DNA from: Congeria kusceri
Taxonomy: Eukaryota > Mollusca > Bivalvia > Myida > Dreissenidae
Direction: 5' to 3'
Assembly: GCA_027627225.1 (NCBI GenBank)
Contig: CM051034.1
Coordinates: 3,467,501 to 3,531,500 of the forward strand
Length of the DNA stretch: 64,000 nucleotides
Shown: piece after piece, positions 60,546-64,000 of the stretch
How the letters are laid out: each line of letters opens with the position of its first letter
Position numbering within the stretch: position 1 is the stretch's first letter
The notes under the pieces: model-generated
The model's input: the letters and a program-made list of their open reading frames with translations, nothing else
Told to the model about the DNA's origin: nothing
Databases searched by the model: none
Made by a program: the position numbers and the translations under genes

Positions 60546-62078
60546 AACAATAGATACAAGCATCATCATAATAATCAGCATAAGAAGCAGCTTCTTTATC
60601 AAAACCTCCATCATCAAAATAATTATCATCATCAATAGTCAATACCTTTCGAGTCGATCGAGATGCGGGTCGGGATGGACAGGCGATCTGACCTTCAAGG
60701 GGTGGTGCATTAAAGCGAATGGGCGGACAGACGGGCAAATTAACATATTAAGTGTTTCATATTACATTCAGGTTACCAAAAGTTCAATCTGATGAACATG
60801 ATTTTTTTTATCTACACGAATTATCTTCATAGACACAGACTGTAATAAAATGTAGAAATATTAAAATGTGACATATCCACTGTTTTGGAAATCCCACAGT
60901 ATTTATGATATGCTTGTCAATGAAATATAACTAATGTTATTTGTGAAGTAAATCGATCTTCGTGAAAAAAAAGCGCAATATTTCTCCATCAACAACATCG
61001 ATACACTAGTGGCAGGTAATTCCCATGAGAAATGAATGCGTGTAATATTAACAAACACGTGTTAACCAAAAAAAAACACTATAATTTAGGTTCTGCGGCG
61101 CACATATTATGACAATTTTCCCCACCAAAACTTATGTGAAACAATGTTTGAAAAATTTACACACAAAAACACACACGTGTGACGCTTAAGCTCCCTTCGC
61201 GTAATCTGCATACGTCTAAAACAAAAAATCAAAATGAACTTTGTTGTTTTCGATGAATGATGGAATATTTGTTTTATGACTGGTTTAATAAAGAAAAATT
61301 ATTTTAACACTCGTGGCTACACCGCTCATGAAAATCATTTTATTTTTATTTTCTTTAACCACTCGTGAAATAAAGTTGATCACCAAAAGCAACAAATATC
61401 CTCTATGTATTCGTTGCATATACAAAATAATCAGACACAAAATTCACACAAAATGTGAAGAATGAGACTGGGACGTGTGAAGAATGACAATATATTTTTC
61501 ACATGTGTAAACAATGAGATTCTACAAAAAATGGTGATTTGTGGAAAATAAGACCCAGCATAGCTCAAATGAAATTATTCCATAATCTTTTTTTACGTGC
61601 AAAAATCCGTAAAAAGTAATCATATCTTTTTTATTTTGTAAGTATTCATTTTCTTAGAGAAAAATATTGTAAAGCCCAATGCACAAGAAAACCAACAAAC
61701 ATGTGTTCCAATCTTGTCATCATGAAGATAATTATTTCTAGTATAATTCTAATAGCAAAGTATTGAAATATAAGCCATTTTAGTTATCATGTTGTTTCAA
61801 AACACACAATGTCAATAAAAAAAAAATTAATTTTGTGTAACGAGAAAACTCTATTGGATTTTTTTTCATTAATATTATTTCCACACTTTTAAACAATAGG
61901 ATATGCTTCCGTACATTTCAAAGATAAAAAGGCATAATGAGGTCAGTTTGTTCGTCATCTTGATCGGTGCAGCTCAAAAAGTGTTCAAATTATACATGGT
62001 CGCAGACGACCTGTTTTCAGACATTAACATAACATATGGAACGCGGCCTATTCATGCTTCTTAATATTAATAATACAT
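60546..62078. other. gene-free part of the last intron
   Basis: AT-rich with a CATCATC-rich stretch near 60560-60640. No gene recognised; the minus-strand frame at 60520-60738 has no family features. Confidence 0.4.
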
Positions 62079-62174
62079 CTAGTTATTATACCCCCAATAC
62101 GAAGTAAAGGGGAGCATACTGGAATCACGATGGACGTGTGTCCGTCTGTCTGTCAGTCCGTCCGTCCGTCTGTC

Positions 62175-62253
<79 letters not shown>

Positions 62254-62830
62254 GACTGTCTGTCCGTGGACGCAAATTTGTCCGGAGAAGTTCTCTTACA
62301 CTTTTCAATGTTAAACATTCAAACTTTATGCATTGTTCCTTATGATATGAAGATGTACATGTGTGATTTTTATCATCCTGCGTTAAAAAATACAAAAGTT
62401 ATGCCCCATATTCAACTAAGATTTTCTGTGACATAATTATTGTTCCTATAATATACTTTATTAGCAAAACATTTCATCTCTGAAAGGTCCAGATTGTTAT
62501 GTAAAATCGTGTAGTGTTATTTTGCGAAATTTCATTAAATTATGACCCTGGGGTCGAAATTGGCAACACCCAGGGGGTCAAGTAGTTTATATACACTTAT
62601 ATAGCAAAAGAAATGAAACAATCTTTTCGTCTGAAACCACATGACCCAAATATTTAAATTTAGGTATGTAACATTATATTATAGTTCTCTACAAAATTTG
62701 TTTAAATCATGCCCCTAGGGTTCAAACTGGCCAAGCCCCAGGGTCCAATGTTTCATTGTTACAGCTTTCTACATATTACTACATGCAGCGTCGGGTCTAT
62801 TCGTCACTACAGTGACAAGTTCTAGTTGGA
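62079..62830. repeat. dispersed repeat with a long GTCT microsatellite
   Basis: Starts 'ttatacccccaatacgaagt aaagggg'. A (GTCT)n block follows at 62144-62265. The repeat continues with paired phrases ('gaccctggggtcgaaattgg', 'gcccctagggttcaaactgg') and ends 'gtcactacagtgacaagttc tag'. The Asp/Arg/Gln/Thr minus-strand frames come from the microsatellite. Confidence 0.75.
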
Positions 62831-62892
62831 AGTGTTTTTACAAGCACACACGAACACGCACATATAATTGATCATGTTCTTTTCTTCTTTAG

Positions 62893-63238
62893 ATCTAGAG
62901 ATGAGCGAGCATGCACTGGCACGAGGACAAACAAGCAGACAGTGACCCTGTATTCACCAATCTTGGTCATCAGAGTTCGTGAGCACTTCGATCACGGAAA
63001 AGTGTGTCTCGATGCAATTCTTGAACAGCAATTAATTCATGTGAATGAAAAGAATTACATACTTGCTGGTGTAACATTATACAGGAATAACCATTTCTGT
63101 TCAATCGTTTGCACAGCACTTGGAAATTTGTGGTACGATGGACTCGTCGGACACCTAAAATGGACTCGCATGTCACGCTATGGATGCCGTCGCATGCTGT
63201 TTACTGCGAAATTTAAGTGTCAGAGTCGTTTATTTTAA
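62893..63238 (+). CDS. last exon, C-terminal half of the peptidase-like domain
   Basis: The acceptor TTTCTTCTTTAG precedes it. The phase fits the 90-bp exon, opening A-SRDERAC. It contains VTLYSPILVIRVREHFDHG, YILAGVTLYRNNHFCSIV with the presumed catalytic His, and LWYDGL with the presumed Asp. It ends KCQSRLF-TAA. The 'hydrophobic V.Y...HF' and 'W..YDGL' pattern is what papain-fold deubiquitinase- or Ulp-like peptidases show near their ends. Confidence 0.7.
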
Positions 63239-64000
63239 GTACATGTATACATTTAATTATCTGATTGATGGCTGCATATTAAAGTAATCAAGTTTGATGC
63301 TAATCGAACGGGGAATACAATTGCCGCTTTCCGTCCGCCCTATGCAATTCACGTTGTATGGTTGTGACACGAATTTTTACCCGACAATTTTATCCATCAT
63401 ACTCCACGTTTCCGTGCACGAGTTCAGAAATCTGAACTGAAACTCGATGAAACTTTATATGTAGGCAAGATAAATTTATGGATGACATATGCATAACATC
63501 AGGTCGTTCGGGACTGGTGAAGTTTATTAGAGCTATATATATATTTCATTATAAACATGACAATTTAATTGAGACCTTTGTTATCTGCAGCGCCCAGTGA
63601 CAATATTTTAAGGGGTTATGTCGTTTTTAATTTAAATATTTTTTAATAGATAAGTGTCGTTTCTACGCAAAGATTTCATGAAATTACCAACTAAAACAAT
63701 CGAATTAGTATGTGGGAGCATATAGATTTGCCCTTGCCCGTCCTTTCGTCAGTCGGATTTTTGAGTCGAGCGTTACTAGAAGCGTATTGCTGCTATCATG
63801 ATGAAATTATACAAACATATTAAAAATCATATTAACTTGCGCACCTGCATATTTTGGATCAGTTTGTTTCGACATAAACGTAGTTATGGCCTTTTTTAGC
63901 AAAACAAGTAAATACATTTTTGAACTTGTGTCTCGCGTAGCTCGAAAATTATTGCTGCTTGAGTGAAGAAACTAAAAACATATTGACCAGCATGTGTACT
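63239..64000. other. 3' flank of the transposase-like gene
   Basis: No further gene. From about 63710 the sequence 'tgggagcatatagatttgcc' onward resembles the dispersed bivalve repeats seen elsewhere in the window ('gagtcgagcgttactagaag', 'tattgctgc') and is cut by the window end. Confidence 0.4.

Larger units (their letters stand above)
53953..63238 (+). pseudogene. large transposase-like gene: Lys-rich N-terminus, MULE-style DDE domain, C-terminal cysteine-peptidase-like domain
   Basis: Pieces in order: 53953-54160, 54161-55035, 55030-56341, 56342-57702, then exons 58660-58749 and 62893-63238. Catalytic residues seen: DDE Asp in LHLDATGG (codon 56163), Asp in VETDFSYPLV (56378) and Glu in NSYVESWF (57035), with a Cys/His motif (HVCSAH) between them as in MULE-type transposases. 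After a basic linker a papain-fold-like set appears: Cys in SNTCTIDNGL (57359), His in NNHFCSIV (63092) and Asp in WYDGL (63137). Known: several eukaryotic DNA transposons join a transposase to a Ulp1-, OTU- or USP-like protease; the exact family is not assigned. Breaks: a frame change near 54160, one in the A10 run near 55030, TAG at 55254, a frame change near 56341 and TAA at 56429. The last 1.7 kb of coding sequence reads cleanly across two introns. Dead transposon or decaying domesticated gene. Confidence 0.65.

Noticed and set aside
62079..62395. Repetitive Asp-Arg-Gln-Thr frames
   Set aside because: Translation of the GTCT microsatellite on the minus strand.

Overview
The window looks like nuclear DNA of a bivalve mollusc. 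It is AT-rich and gene-poor, with GT-AG introns, many short inverted-repeat elements, GAT/CAT and GTCT microsatellites, LINE and Tc1 remnants, and a TRIM-like B-box/beta-propeller gene of the kind greatly expanded in bivalves. A zebra-mussel-like heterodont is my best guess. The species is inferred from repeat and gene style, not proven.

1-6.5 kb: a three-exon B-box / NHL-like protein gene (677-5656, plus strand). Splice phases are clean, but there is one in-frame TAG in the coiled-coil exon. Its introns hold diverged bivalve repeats. 7-33.5 kb: no convincing host gene. The stretch is a mosaic of minisatellites (30, 67, 43, 26 and 24 bp units), a tRNA-like sequence at 12.08 kb, a 739-bp terminal-inverted-repeat element at 18.6 kb, a decayed LINE at 19.9-21.0 kb, a Tc1-like transposase fossil at 23.8-24.2 kb, a family of hairpin-bearing MITE-like repeats (16.3, 22.6, 24.9, 28.8-29.3 kb), a compact cluster of hairpins at 26.4 kb, a Harbinger-style MITE at 31.18 kb and an inverted-repeat element with a tRNA-like core at 31.85 kb.

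33.6-47.25 kb: one continuous array of a 55-bp satellite (about 248 copies) built around a perfect 16-bp palindrome. It shows higher-order periods (about 824, 2639 and 2749 bp) that can be followed with rare variant monomers. The many open frames inside it are by-products of the repeat.

47.25-53.4 kb: the decayed satellite edge, a promoter-like TATA segment, a trinucleotide-rich inverted-repeat element with a LINE 3' end nested in it, and a near-perfect 163-bp fold-back. 53.95-63.24 kb: the most notable locus, a large transposase-like gene on the plus strand. It joins a lysine-rich N-terminus, a DDE domain of MULE-like style (D, D and E visible) and a C-terminal cysteine-peptidase-like domain (Cys, His and Asp visible) that is spread over three exons with good splice sites. 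The N-terminal half has frameshifts and stops, while the peptidase half reads cleanly. The 4.1-kb last intron has collected another LINE fragment, a 128-bp palindrome and microsatellite-bearing repeats.
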